A DNA stretch of 64,000 nt from Paragordius varius (lineage: Eukaryota > Nematomorpha), in NCBI GenBank assembly GCA_964247055.1, contig OZ176051.1:11966001-12030000 (forward strand), read 5' to 3'. The first letter of the stretch is position 1; each line of letters starts with the position of its first letter. The notes under the pieces were generated by a model. The model was not told the origin of the DNA. It did not search any database and saw only the letters and a program-made list of their open reading frames with translations. Positions 22,571 through 35,636 of this stretch are shown here, piece by piece. Made by a program: the position numbers and the translations under genes.

Positions 22571-25500
22571 GAATTTATTATAAAGTTATATAAATTTTTA
22601 ATATAGATTAAGAATCTGAAATAAGAATACAAAAATGCAAGTGGCCTATTTAACAATTAAAGAGTGAATATGGATAAAATTGTATAGAAACAATGATGCA
22701 AATTGCATAATATAAAAATAAAAAAACATAAGAAGAAATGTTTGGATTGTTGTTTGTTTCATTTCGTCCACTCATAAAAAAGTGAAACATATCGCATGAT
22801 GCTTTGATGACGTCTAATATAATCAGCTTCTTTATGAGGTTTGGAGTCTTGATTGGAATCCTGTCGAAGATGACGTCATTGTTGCAATGCCAGGAGCCCA
22901 GAGATCCAACGACGATCGGGATGACCTCGACATCATTGAAGCGCTCTCGCAGTCCAGTGGCGATTGATTCGTACTTGATAAGCTTGTTTGTTGCTGCCTG
23001 AGTAAGGATAGCCGTTCATATGGTACCGTGGGATCGATGATGAAGCAGGATGATCCATCGTGACGATTAGCTCCGGGCGCAGGCGGGATGCGTCAACTTC
23101 TTGATTCTCGCTGATGACTTAAAAGTTTGGTGTGTCTCTTGGTTATTAGATTGCTCTCTTTTAAACAGTTATTTAGAACGTGGGCGAGGGTTTCGTTGTC
23201 TCTGCAACATCGTCGACATTTTAGTGTTGGGTCGTGTTACCGAGAATTGGTGGGGAGAAGATTGAGACTGGCGCGATGAATGAATTTCCAATCACGGAAC
23301 ATGTGTTCTCCTGTAAAAGGAAAAGAATGGCTGACCCGATCGCAGCTACACGTTCCATTACTCGTCCTTGCAGGGCGAAGTGATTAAGTTCTGCATCTTT
23401 TAGCGCACGCCGAGTGCATCGAGACTATGGAAGAACGTTTTTCGATACCGAGTGGTTTATTATCAACTATTAATGTAGGAGCGGAATTGATAAATTCCCA
23501 TTTGATCTTAAGGATCTTAGATGATTTACCTGCCTCTGTCTAAGGGTTTTGAGCTTTGTTGCTAGGGTTTATAACGTCCGGATTGTCTTTGCCGGAATGA
23601 TAGGAAGCCATATCCTCATGAATTGGGTTTTTAACTTTTAATCTATAAGCTGAATCTATTCTAAATATATGCATGTCATCCTTTAGGAGAGGCATGCCGA
23701 GAGCACCTTTGGGCCTGAACCCGTAGATATAGTTTGTGGTGGCGTCTCTTGGAAGAGCCAATATTTGTTTGATTACTGTAGTCAATTGTTTATCTATTGC
23801 ATCGAAATATTGTAATTGATTTGATTAAAGCGCAGTCTGTGCATGAGTCTGGGATAATAGAATGTTTTTATAGCGTCAAGCTTTTGCCAGGGGGCCAGCA
23901 TTTTTGCGGGATTTCAGTATTTGCGGCAGGTCTTTCAATGTCCAACCCAACCGGGTTACCCAAGAAGTTTGTATATTCTTGGTGTTGTAAGGTTCTAATA
24001 ATGCCATCATCAATCGAGAACTGGTAATTGGAATTAAGGCAAAGGGTGACACACTTGGAGGAATTTATGGTAAGACCGATTTCACTAAGGAGGGATGTTA
24101 GTCGGTCAAGCGCTGCTTGGTGGAGATGTGGGTTTGGATAAGCAAGCCATATCATCCTCATACGCAAGTATTTGGTGACTGTGATTACTCATTTTCTCAA
24201 TTATTGAATTAACGGCAACGTTAAATAAGGTGTTGAGTGAGCCTGTTGGATGCCGGAGAGGAGCGGGATTTGGTTTGTCAGTCCATGGGATGTCATGAAA
24301 GCTGTGGATGAGTTTGTATAGATATTTTTAAATGATATTAATGATTAATGAAGCTTTCGGATAGGCCGAAAAGGGTGAGGCCATTGAAGATGGCTTGGTG
24401 TGGAAGGCTATCGAAGGCAGCAGCTATATCGCATGTTATGTACAATGGAGATTTACTGTGCACCGCTGTTTTTATTTGAAGCACCCATCGTAGGGGAGGA
24501 AACCCTTCTGTTTGGGAGATATGAGATTATTGTTATTGGTGTATTGGATGATTCGATCTGATAAAATGGCTGTATTTGTTAAAGAGATTGGAGGCCACCC
24601 AATAATTTTGCTCAAATCTTAGTTCTTTTTGGGAACCAAGATCGAGATGGAATTCCAAGCATCAGGTATGCGTTGGTGATTGAGACAAATATTGTAAATT
24701 GCTGAGAGTAGTTTACCATTATTATCTATTTTTAACGATTTGTGATGCCGTCATTGCCGGGGGAAGACTTTGGCATTTTTTTCAGCTTGTCGACTATTGT
24801 GTTTGGCAAGATTAGCTCCATGTCTGAAACATTGTCAGGGAATGTGACTGCAGGTATCGAATTTAGCGTATAAGAACGTTTGATTAAGGATTTAAAGGGA
24901 GATTCAATCACTTGGGGATCTATTTCACATACTTGAGCGGGCCATCCATGATAAGAAGCATCGCCTTTCATCAATTGAATCGGTATAGGTTTTGTAGGTA
25001 ACGTGGGTTAGTATTTTTAGTTGAGAATTTCTTGGGATTGTTTTGAGAAGAACGAGGAGAATTGTGGTAACGGATGATATCATCCAATATTTCCTCGAAT
25101 CTGGCCCAGGGATCCGGGTGAGAACTGATATTATTTAATTCGTTGATAAAAACAAGTGGTTTGTCATTATTATCAGGTATCAAGTAGTTTGACCGGCCTT
25201 CCAAAGGAGGGGTAATAGAGTGTAGTGTGTCTGGTTCAACTTCGCAAATATTCGAAATGGATGTAGCATCATCCTCGATTGAATATTGGAATATTGAAAA
25301 CTTATTATTGCAGGTGATTGTATCGCTAGCGTTAAAAGTTTGTTGGGGAAACTTGCGACAGTGACTTTTAACTGGGGATTTCTGTAGAAAGAGTTTGTTA
25401 TCAGGATTGAATTTGGTATCAAGAAGCGAGATCGCTTTCTCATGATGGCGTAATGGAGCATTATAGGAACGAATATGATGATCCAGATTACTTTTTTGGG

Positions 25501-25580
25501 ATATGTATTGCCGCAAATGTTGCATTTGTGCGGGAATAGAGTTTTAGGGAGCTCGTGTCAGTTAGGGCACGATTGTAACT
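22571..25580 (-). mobile_element. Utopia-type LINE copy 4 (subfamily A)
   Basis: About 3 kb on the minus strand, from 3' UTR (22571-22745) through endonuclease (23480-22760), reverse transcriptase (about 24980-23540, with LPNTIVDKLKKMPKSSPGND and an altered motif C region) to the N-terminal C2H2 finger (HKCNICGNTYPKK) near 25540. It carries many stops and frame changes and a shortened RT, so it is older than copy 3. It joins the plus-strand copy 5 head to head near 25580. Confidence 0.8.
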
Positions 25581-27105
25581 TTGAATGTCCATTAAAAATT
25601 GTAATCATATATTCCGAGCCAAGAAATGGACGGCTCAACGCCAATACCTTCTGAGGCGCCTCACCCTAAACCACAAAAAATTTATGATAAAAGTCCGGAA
25701 TTATTGTAAACCTTGCAATTTAGATGTGGAATGCTATCCCTCATCCCAAGATTTCATGTCACTCCATAGACTGACAAACCAAATCCCGTTCCTCTCCGGC
25801 ATCAAACAGGGCTGCCCACTCTCTGGCATCTTATTTAACGTCGCCGTTAATTCAATAATTGAGAAATGAATAATCACAGTCACGAAATACTTGCGTATGC
25901 GGATGATATGGCTTGCTTATCGCCAAACCCACATCTCCACCAAGCAGCGCTTGACCTACTCACATCCCTCCTTAGTGAAATCGGTCTTACCATAAATTTC
26001 TCCAAGTGTATCACCCTTTGCCTTAATGCCAATTACCAGTTCTCGATTGATGATGGCATTATAAGAACTTTTTAACACCACGAATATACAAACTTCTTGG
26101 GTAACCCGGTTGAGTTGGGCATTGAACCTGCCGCAAATACTGAAATCCCGCAAAAAATATTAAATCCCAATCTGGCCCCCTGGCAAAAGCTTGACGCTAT
26201 ACAAACATTCTATTATCCCAGACTCATGCACAGACTGCGCTTTAATCAAATCAATTATAATACTTCGGATGCAATAGATAAACAATTGACTACAGTAATC
26301 AAACAAATATTGGCTCTTCCAAGAGACGCCACCACAAACTATATCTACGGGTCCACAAAGGTGCTTCAGCATGCCTCTTTTAAAACACATGCATATATTT
26401 AGAATAGATTCAGCTTTCAAACTGCTAACCTCCCGCGACGAATCAATTAAAACAGAGTCGCTTGCCGAGCTCTCAAAAACAATAGCCTATGGATTAAAAG
26501 TTAAAAACCCAACTCCGGAGGATATGGCTTTCTATCTTTCCGGCACATACCCGACGTTACAAACCCTAGCAACAAAGCTCAAAATCCCTGGACAGAGGCA
26601 CGTAACATCTCAGTTCCGTAAGATCAAATGGGAATTTATTAATTCCTCTCCCACATTAATAGTTGATAATAAACGACTCGGTATCGAACAACGTAGTCTC
26701 GATGCTCAGACGCACTCGGCGTGCGTTTGAAGATGCAGAACTCCATCACTTCGCTCTGCAAGGACGAGTAATGGAATGTGTAGCTGCCGATTGGGCCAGC
26801 CATTTTATTTACAGGAGAACACATGAGATTCCGTGATTGATTTATTCATTGCGCCAGGCTCAATCTTGTCCCCACCAATTCTCGAAAACACGCAAGTCTG
26901 ATGTCGACGATGCGGCAAAGATAACGACACCCCCGCTCATGTTCTCAATAACATCTTGAAAGAGAGAAATCTAATAACCAAGAGACACAATCTAATTGTA
27001 AATCGGATCAAAGAGGCGCTACCACCAAACTTCCAAGTCATCAGCGAGAATCCAGAAGTTGACGCATCTCGTCTGCGCCCTGACCTTATAGTCACAGGTG
27101 TGCAA
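25581..27105 (+). mobile_element. Utopia-type LINE copy 5 (subfamily A, internally deleted)
   Basis: Begins at the N-terminal finger (FECPLKNCNHIFRAKKWTAQ), then jumps at about 25752 straight into RT motif B (QIPFLSGIKQGCPLSGILFN). It continues through the YADD box (LAYADDMACLS) and the thumb, and ends abruptly in the endonuclease at RPDLIVTG (about 27100). The internal deletion removes RT motifs 0-A; the 3' end is lost. Several frame changes are present. Confidence 0.8.
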
Positions 27106-28497
27106 ACAGTAAAAAAGCTTTTAGATATTATAAAAAGACCTTTTCTATATATATATATATATTGATGATGTTGAACAATATCGCTTCAGAATTTTAAAGG
27201 TTCGTTTGCTTAATAATTTGGTGAATTTTTGTAAAAAAACACACTATATATATTACATAAATTTGAAGACGAACAAATATTTATATCAAAATTCTTTTAT
27301 AATAAATATTAGTATTATCAATTATAAAAGTATCCAAAAAAAGTGCGTAAACTTTGCCATTTTTTTATATGGAACACTCACCACAAAAGTGGAAATAAGG
27401 GCCAAAAGCACCATGATAATCCTGATACATTCTATCAGAATATATATATTTTAGATATTTTTTGTGATTGCAAATAAAAATATATTTAATTATTATTTAT
27501 ATATTTATAACAATTTTAAATGAAAAGGAGGATTTTACTTAATTCTATTTAAATTCCTATAATTTATAATAATTCATAGCGTTCAACCTTACCACTTAAA
27601 AATTTATAAGCTTCACTTAATATTTGAAAACTACCTATACTCATTTATTTGTTTTTTGACTAGTTTCTCACTTTTTTAAAGAGTATGATTTTATGGATTA
27701 TAAGGCTAATTTGAAATTTTTTATTGAATATTGGACCACAAAACACTTTAATATATTGCAGACTACTTCCTTCAATGTTGCACCGAACATATTTTGCCGA
27801 ATTTAACTATAAACATATCATTATAATAAATTGAAACAGAATTAAGGAACCTATTTACTTTAGATTCCAATTCAAAGTGGATGTACAAGTTAAAAATAAC
27901 ACTTGAAATTTGATACTTTATATGATGGATGTCTTTTGTATATAAATATACCATTAAATAATTTTATGTGATGATAAATTATGAAAACTATACTTTCAAA
28001 GAGTAATACTTCGAATTTCCTAATAATTTCCCCTAGCCATATACATTTATATTTAATTGCAACGCTAATAATTAAGGTTATCATATTTTTATAGAGGTCA
28101 GCTCATGTCTAGTATGAGTTTAAGTCTAATGCTTATACTAATATATGTAAAATAAATAATGATGAAATTCATTTATTATAATGGAATATATAATGTAAAT
28201 TCCAAATTTAATGTAATATAATTTAATTTTTATCTACATTTATGAAATTGTTATTGCATGGTATGAAGTGTTAAATTGTGGATAGAAACAACCTTTTTTG
28301 GGTATCTTACAGAATTTGCGAAATTCCTAAGATTTAATCCCAGTTTTTCGATTATATCTAAAATAAGAAGAGAGAGTGTTAATACTTTGGCATGTTTGGC
28401 ATTTACTTAATTATATTTATTTAGCTTCTGATTTTACTAAAAAAATAAAAAAATTGTACACCCTTAAAAGGACTAATATTATTTTGGATACTAACCA
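27106..28497. other. AT-rich intergenic DNA
   Basis: No gene recognised. The stretch CCTGATACATTCTATCAGAA at 27431-27450 recurs in opposite orientation at 53570-53595, next to an (AT)n tract in both places, so a small repeat family is present; its ends are unclear. Confidence 0.5.
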
Positions 28498-28500
28498 TTA

Positions 28501-30402
28501 CACAGTGCGCACAAAAAAATAAACAAACATGATTTTTATCTAGAATAATAAGAATTCCCTTGGAAAAGGAGACCCCAAAAATTTTGGGGCAAAAATGCGC
28601 CCCAAAATGGAAATATTCCATTTTTTCATTTTTGACTAGAAATAGATTTTTGTCCAGCAAACATGATAAAAACCTAATATATTCTTAAGAAAAATAGATA
28701 AAATTATTTTAAAGTATCAATAATTTTTTTTATTCCACAAAAATGGGAATTGGTAAATTTTATGACATTGTCGAAATATATTATAAAAAAATTATTTGTA
28801 AGAACTCCATATTGTTTTGATTATTTAAGTTTATGACTTATATATAACATACCAAAGAGTTGGTATATATAATAAAGGCTATGTATCCTTTTTAGTCCCT
28901 CAAAAAATTTGTATTTTTTGAAAAAATTTTCGCGATTTTTGTTGCATTTTCCTCACATGCTTCTCACTGTTTCATAAATACAGTATCAGTATCAGTAGTC
29001 GGCAATTTTCAAAGAATACTGAAAAAACCAATAAAACTTCAAGATTATGAAATTCCCATTACATTACTTTGGATAAATGTTTATATACTATTTAATCTAT
29101 AGATAATAAATTTAATTTAGGACCTCTTGATATACAGAAAGCAGCATCGGAAATATAGCTTTTTTTTGCTATATACACTATATTTAGCTTTTTAAGTAAA
29201 ATTATATTTGTATTCACGTGTATTTTCTTCATATAATTTTAGTTACAAAATAGAATTTTCCTTGCACCAAAATTATTCTGACATTTGTAAATAATCTACT
29301 TCCAGAAACTCTATTGCCAAATTATAAATCGAACAATTATTACAATTATTATATATATTGAAAAACTGATAATAAATGGATTTATTTTTATTCGATAGAA
29401 TTTTTAGCATTCTTTTACAATAAGAATATTTTATTAGGTTTCTATAAAATTTTAAAATAAAAATGTTCCGGTCTTATAAAGATATTGTCAAATACAAACT
29501 TCGTTTGCAAAAATCCTGCAACATCTCTTCAAGTCTAACCCAATAACAATACTTAAAATACATATAAGCATTTAAATTTATTTATACATAATGAATATAT
29601 TAGCCAGACATAAAGTGATTCCAATAGTATTCACCAACTATTGAAACTAGTATAATTTTTTCTATATGTTTAAGCGTTTGATAGAACCGTTCTCCATCCT
29701 GGTCTGTAGCCCTCCACCGGAATTAGTATAATTACCTTGCTGTGGGCTCATATTTCCTTGTAATGAACTAATTTACCAGTAAAATACATGTTGCAATAGG
29801 TAATTATTTGTTCAGTAATTTTAATCAAATTTGTAGGGCGATGATACCTTCCACATACATAGCAGAAAAGGTTTTTGGTTTTTTCAGTATTTTTTGAAAA
29901 TTGCGGATTACTGATACTGTATTTATGAAACAGTGAGAAGCATGTGAGGAAAATGCAACAAAAATCGCGAAAATTTTTCAAAAAATACAAATTTTTTGAG
30001 GGACTAGGATACATAGCCTCTATTATATATACCAACTCTTTGGTATGTTATATATAAGTCATAAACTTAAATAATAATAACAATATGGAGTTCTTACAAT
30101 TTTTTTCATAATATATTTTGACAATGTCATAAAATTTACGAATTTCTATTTTTGTGGAATAAAAAAAATTATTGATACTTTAAAATAATTTTATCTATTT
30201 TTCTTAAGAATATATTAGGTTTTTATCATGTTTGCTGGACAAAAATCTATTTCTAGTCAAAAATGAAAAAATGGAATATTTCCATTTTGGGGCGCATTTT
30301 TGCCCCAAAATTTTTGGGGTCTCCTTTTCCAATGGATTTCCTATAATTCTAGATAAAAATCATGTTTGTTTATTTTTTTACCCCCCTTTTTTGCGCACAG
30401 TG
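28501..30402. mobile_element. 1.9-kb inverted-repeat DNA element, TTA target duplication
   Basis: The left arm (28501 to about 29030) and right arm (about 29872 to 30402) are inverted copies roughly 530 bp long at high identity. They include TTGGGGCGCATTTTTGCCCC and GAGAAGCATGTGAGGAAAAT. Ends are CACAGTGCGCAC and, reversed, CACTGTGCGCA. TTA flanks both sides (28498-28500 and 30403-30405). A 3-bp TTA duplication fits PIF/Harbinger or CACTA-like elements; the CACTG start favours the latter. The 840-bp middle carries a possible coding remnant (see 29748-29900). Confidence 0.75.
29748..29900 (-). pseudogene. Cys-containing coding remnant inside the 1.9-kb element
   Basis: The minus strand reads FCYVCGRYHRPTNLIKITEQ followed by IITYCNMYFTGKLVHYKE, ending at a stop. 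It resembles the CYVCG...ITPFV...YFG start seen in uncharacterised animal proteins linked to transposons. The match is by pattern only. It may be cargo or part of the element's own lost gene. Confidence 0.35.
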
Positions 30403-30778
30403 TTATATACGAAAAAATTAATTATTTTTTGTATTTGAATATTCATTTATTTTAGGGAATCGGTAAGATTGTAAGTAATTTAAATTACAATTAATTTAAA
30501 TTTTAGCTACAGAAATGCAATATCAACATACTAAAGTTCCAACGATAAACACAATAAGAATTTATTAAGAAGTCCAAAAAATTTGATCTTAGACTGAATT
30601 GTACATCTTTCTGCAGTTCGGATTATCATAAATAAAACATAAATTATGTACAATCAATTATTTTGATTTTTTTACAAAATATGTTAGAATTCTACTTTAT
30701 CTAACAAAAGGTCCGATCTTTTAAAATATCTAAAATTTATAGCGTTTAGAAACACAAAAAAATGTTAAAATATATTAC

Positions 30779-30917
30779 CTCGGTCCAAGTGATCATTTAA
30801 TAAATAAAACTCAATAGATCCATTATTGATAGTAACGCTTTGAGCTAAGGCAATTTCTTTGGGTTTATTTTCGTGTTCCATAATCTCATCATAATAACTA
30901 TCTACTGGGAAACATTC
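30779..30917 (-). CDS. Orphan exon of an unrecognised gene
   Basis: Bounded by AAATAG (acceptor) and GAG|GTAATATA (donor), open for 46 codons plus one base. It begins ECFPVDSYYDEIMEHENKPK and ends EFYLLNDHLDRG, with balanced, protein-like composition that stands out from its AT-rich surroundings. A second open stretch on the same strand, about 31045-30980 (VFHVLSNLSGLLGLLGHIYQ), may be a neighbouring exon, but the phases do not join simply. Family not recognised; it could be a gene relic. Confidence 0.4.
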
Positions 30918-31059
30918 CTATTTTAGTATATAAATAGCGCATAAATCTATACAAAAGTCTTTACTTTTGATAAATATGACCTAAAAGACCCAATAAACCA
31001 GATAAATTGCTTAACACATGAAAAACACATACGCGATATTGTGTATTATATATTAAACG

Positions 31060-34000
31060 TCAAGCACAGATTAGGTTAGCCAAAAACTAGCGTTTTATTT
31101 TAACCATTAAATACCTAAAAACAAACATTTGCGGCCCCTATTCCCCGGGAAAAAGCTATAAGTCATCATTTACAGGTAAAAACTTATGGTCAACATGCTT
31201 TATTGATTAAACGTGTGCAACATGGTTCAATAATTCAAAACTTGTGATTTCAATGTGAAAGTATGGGGCGCTCTTATAAAATACACAACTGCGCAGTCAA
31301 AAGAGGGCAAGAGACTTGAATGATAAACCAACTTTAAAACCCCAGCATTAATTGTATTACAAAAACAATCAATATAGTCGTCTAAGATCAATGCTAAACT
31401 TATATATTTGGTAAGATACCATTTGAATGACGTAAATTCGGAAATCGCAACTTGACTTGTGATTCCTTCTTTACAGAAGAAAATCATTTTTGGATCGTAG
31501 GGGTAGAAAAACTCCGCACCTCAAAATATTGAGTCGATAGATTTTTTTTCCATCAAATTATAGAGAAGTTTTGTGAAAATTTTATGCTACTTTCGCTTAT
31601 CAATTAGATAATATTATTTTTATGTCAAATTATTTATGAACGCGATATATTGGGTAAATTCAAAATATAGTACATTCATTTATCATAAATAAAATAATTA
31701 AATTCTTTTACCGCATAGTAACAATTTTATTTAATTCAAATTTGACGCCAAAGTGCAATTTTCAGCTTTACTTGTTATTCCTTCGAGTGATTAGCCTATT
31801 TAACATTATAATTCTTTTTCGATATTACTTTGCATTTAGATCCTTATGTAAAAACTAATAACATTGACGCGTTTTTCTCCATCGTTATTAAATTTATTCG
31901 ACCTAATGTGCCACAAAAATGCGATAATTTGATTTTGGGATAACTGAAAGAAAAGAACCTTATTAAGCCTTGTGACTTATTCTAGATATTTATTTTCCTG
32001 AGCTGTTAGAATCGAATGAGATATGATTCATAAATAAAGCATTTTTGATGCGCACCGTGTTATATATATATATATATATATATATATAGATATCAAATAA
32101 AGAAAAATTATAATTTAAAATTATAATATAGTACATATATTCTTCAACAAATTATTATTATAAGAAAACTTAAAAAGTTTAAGGACGACCGACTTAAGTT
32201 TTACAGGAGACTTTTGAGGTGAAAATGGTATACCATAATTAGAGATAATTTTAAAATATCCAATTATATTTATTCCAAAATATTAGAAGAGCGATAATTT
32301 ATTAGATTCACTCTTTTAATTTCAAATTTATAACTGTTTTAAAGTTTATATATGGATTTATACACTTATTAAACATATAATTTGGATTGATATATATCAT
32401 ATACCTTTTTTTAACTTGATCAAGAAAGTTATATGAAATCATTATATCATAATTTATTATTACCAATCGATTGTAAATATAGAATGTAAGAGCTGTTGTG
32501 AATAAAAGGGACAATTTACTAAACATTATTGGCAGTTCTATTTAAAAATAAATATCAAGGATTAAAAGTAAAATATTTATAATAACCTTTAATTTAAATT
32601 TGGTATAAATATGAAATAGTGAATATAATTCATATGGTTTTTTGAAGTAGGAACCGTCTTTTAATTATGATAAGAAAAAAAATAATTTTAAACGTAGTAT
32701 ATATTAAATTATTTGATTTTTTCAACCAAACACTGTTTTATTACCATCGAATTTATTAACACCAAACAGATTTTATAAATTAGTATTACAGTGAAAAAAT
32801 AAAAGTAATGTAAATGCATAGGTTACTTAAGCTTTTAACTTTTTAGTCCCACTTAACCTTTTGGGGTATTTTTATATCCCTTAATTTAGTAAATAACTAC
32901 GGTTTTAAAGTCATTTTAGTTAAATCATCAAAAAATGATCTCATGTAGCTGATAAAAAAGCCTAATACATTTGTTACTACCAGAAACACGATTAAACAGC
33001 TGAAATTAAAATAACAAGATATCAAGGTTTTGCTGATAAAATATAACAAAGCGTTTCAAAACTACTAAATCTAATTTTCTAACCATAATATGCATTTATT
33101 TGCCTGTTGCATTGGTAAATTCAAAAAATTTATAGAAAAAAATGGCGGCAAAAAAAGTTTAAGATGAGGATTTTTTTTCCAATTTTACATTTTTTAGAAA
33201 AAAATTTTTTGTATAATGCGCCTAAAACTAAAGTAATCATATTGTTAAATCTAGCTTAATACCATATATACTTTCTAAGGTATTAAATATTTATTCTCTC
33301 TGGGATATGAAACTTCCCCAAAAAGTAATAAAGTTTTAATATGTATCTTTTTTTTATATTTACTGTACTAAAATATTGTATATGGAATATACTTTTTTTC
33401 GTTAAATATTATTTAACGGTGTAACACCTTGAAAATTAACAAGGTCGCATATATTTATATTAAAAATGATAATTTATAACAAATTTATGAATTTAGCTCT
33501 CTGATAATTTTGATTCCAAAAATCGATTGTTACTATTTCACGCACCAAAAAATTAACCTGTACTTTTTTATTTAAAAACACGGGTGTCCAACACATATAT
33601 CTTCCCGGATGCTTTGATATTTTTTTTTATTTTTAGACCAATTTTGGATTATATATCTTCTAACTAAATAATAGTATATTTTTGACTCAATACAATTTTA
33701 TTTTTAAGACTTTTTAGAGCACTTTTGGGTACCGTAAAAAGCGTGTCGGACATCCCTTATTTAGAGGATACGTCTTTTATATAAAACTAAGGCCATGTGA
33801 ATCAGCTTTGAGTTAGGAACTCAGGTTAATCTGGAAGATGAAATGTAAAATTATAATTCATCTTTTTTGTAATTAATATCCGTTATCATTAAAAGCCAGA
33901 TGAGTCGGCGTATCGAGATAGTTCATACATATAAACGAATTTGAATCGGCAAACCTAATTAAATTAAATTTGTTACAGTTTACCCATTAGTTTTTAACTC

Positions 34001-34173
34001 ATTTTCATTATTTTCAAAACCGCCGACATCCTCAAACTTCCAAATTAAAAAGTAAAAAATTTTAATTCAAATTCGGAGGCCAGTAAACCTTCGCCAGAGT
34101 TGAATTACAAAAAAAGTTTTTTAATATCTTAAACAGTTTTGTTTCCACCATACTTTAAATAATAACTTTAAAA
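31060..34173. other. Gene-poor AT-rich region
   Basis: No gene recognised. A GC-richer patch at 31130-31490 (plus strand reads AAPIPREKAISHHLQVKTYG; the minus strand is open for 86 residues) may be the relic of a coding sequence or a retroposon. 32062-32089 is an (AT)n tract. 32823-33235 is a repeat shared with 38935-39200. Confidence 0.5.
32823..33235 (+). repeat. Dispersed repeat family C, copy 1
   Basis: Shares AAGTTTAAGATGAGGATTTT, CTAACCATAATATGCATTTA and TATAATGCGCCTAAAA with the reverse complement of 38935-39200. The left part contains TTTTGGGGTATTTTTATATCC, similar to the terminal palindrome of MITE family B, so the two families may be related. Confidence 0.6.
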
Positions 34174-34706
34174 AATTTGCTAAATAAAAATTATAATCGA
34201 AGTATATTTTACAAAAATAAATTATTAACAAATCATATTGTGATCTCTAGCCTTAATAATTTTATGGTGTAATCTCAGCTTATTCAATTACCCCACAAAT
34301 TCGAAAATTTTGGAGTTCACATCTATACAAATTGTTTTATTTATTATTGCTCCATATCGAAAAGCCGCAAAATCAGTGAATCTTATATGAAATCTCTTTG
34401 ATATTCTGGTTTAACCTTTTATAATTATACTGTTATGCGAGAATTTGCTAAATAAAAATTATAATCAAAGTATATTTTACAAAAATATTTTTTAACAAAT
34501 CTTTATTTATTCTCTGTCTTAATAATTGGTGTAATATCAGCTTTTTTTTCAATTACCCCACAGATTTGAAAATTTTGGAGTTCACATCTATACACATTGT
34601 TTTATTTATTATTGCTGCATATCAAAAAGCCGCCAAATCAGTGAATCTTATATGAAATCTCTTTGATAATCTGGTTTAATCTTTTATGATTATACTGTTA
34701 TGCGAG
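34174..34706. repeat. Tandem duplication, 268-bp unit, two copies
   Basis: Unit 1 34174-34441, unit 2 34442-34706. Both start AATTTGCTAAATAAAAATTA and end CTGTTATGCGAG; they share TTTTGGAGTTCACATCTATA. Roughly 85-90% identical by eye, so the duplication is old enough to have drifted. No coding capacity. Confidence 0.85.
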
Positions 34707-35636
34707 AGCATCCTAAAATGAATGTTTTAACTATAAATAAAAAAATATTTTTAAATATGCTTATAAACATATAATAACAAGTCGGAAGATATATATATAT
34801 ATATATATATAAACTTAAAACTCATTATATAAAACATGTCGCGGTTGGGTCCATGTAGTTTGGATTATTGATTGAGCCGTCGGCTTGCCGATCAAACGGT
34901 AGAGTTTTTTAAGGAAACACATTAGCATATAATTTTTTAAAAAAAATATTTTAATCTATTCATAGGCACATTAAATTATCATTTTTTATTTATAATATTT
35001 ATCTTTCATTGTATATAAAGACAAAAGCAATTTATTTTTGCATTTTTATTGGAGACGTTTCCTAAAATGTCTAAGAAAATTAATCGTAATACACGAGGTT
35101 AAGCCTTAAATAAAAGATATAGAATAAATTTGGTCAACAGTCTATAGTTTTTATAAATGTAATTACAATTAATATCTGAATTTCTGTTGCAATCGGATAA
35201 AATTATTTAAGTTGCGGTTTAAACATTTTGACCGTAAATAATATATTTAAATTGAAAACAATTTATAGTCTTCAAATCAAGAACTACGGATTTATATCGA
35301 TCTAATGAACAGCTAATTTTTTATTTATTAACGTAATACTTGCAGCCACCAATATTTTTTAAGATTTTTTTATATGATTCACTTAATATCCTAAATTTAC
35401 AACCAATATGATATATGCAATGTATTATCATAATAAAAATTTGTAATGTGTCAACGTTATAAATTTATACCATAATTATAATTAAAATAAATATGGTATA
35501 AGAAATAGCAAATCGTTGTTATATATAAAAATATCATAAGGTATAAAGGTTTCACCAACACAATAATCAATATAAATGCTATTTTCTTTTGTATTCATGG
35601 GTGATGAGGATCAAAAGATGTATACATAACTTGGTA
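34707..35636. other. AT-rich intergenic DNA downstream of NXT1
   Basis: Nothing recognised apart from an (AT)n tract at 34790-34811. Confidence 0.55.

Noticed and set aside
22804-23001. Plus-strand open frame (MMTSNIISFFMRFGV...)
   Set aside because: Antisense shadow of the minus-strand Utopia endonuclease; the same shadow appears at 17223-17420.
35067-35103. Short start-like frame MSKKINRNTRG on the plus strand
   Set aside because: No convincing second exon downstream; too short to call.
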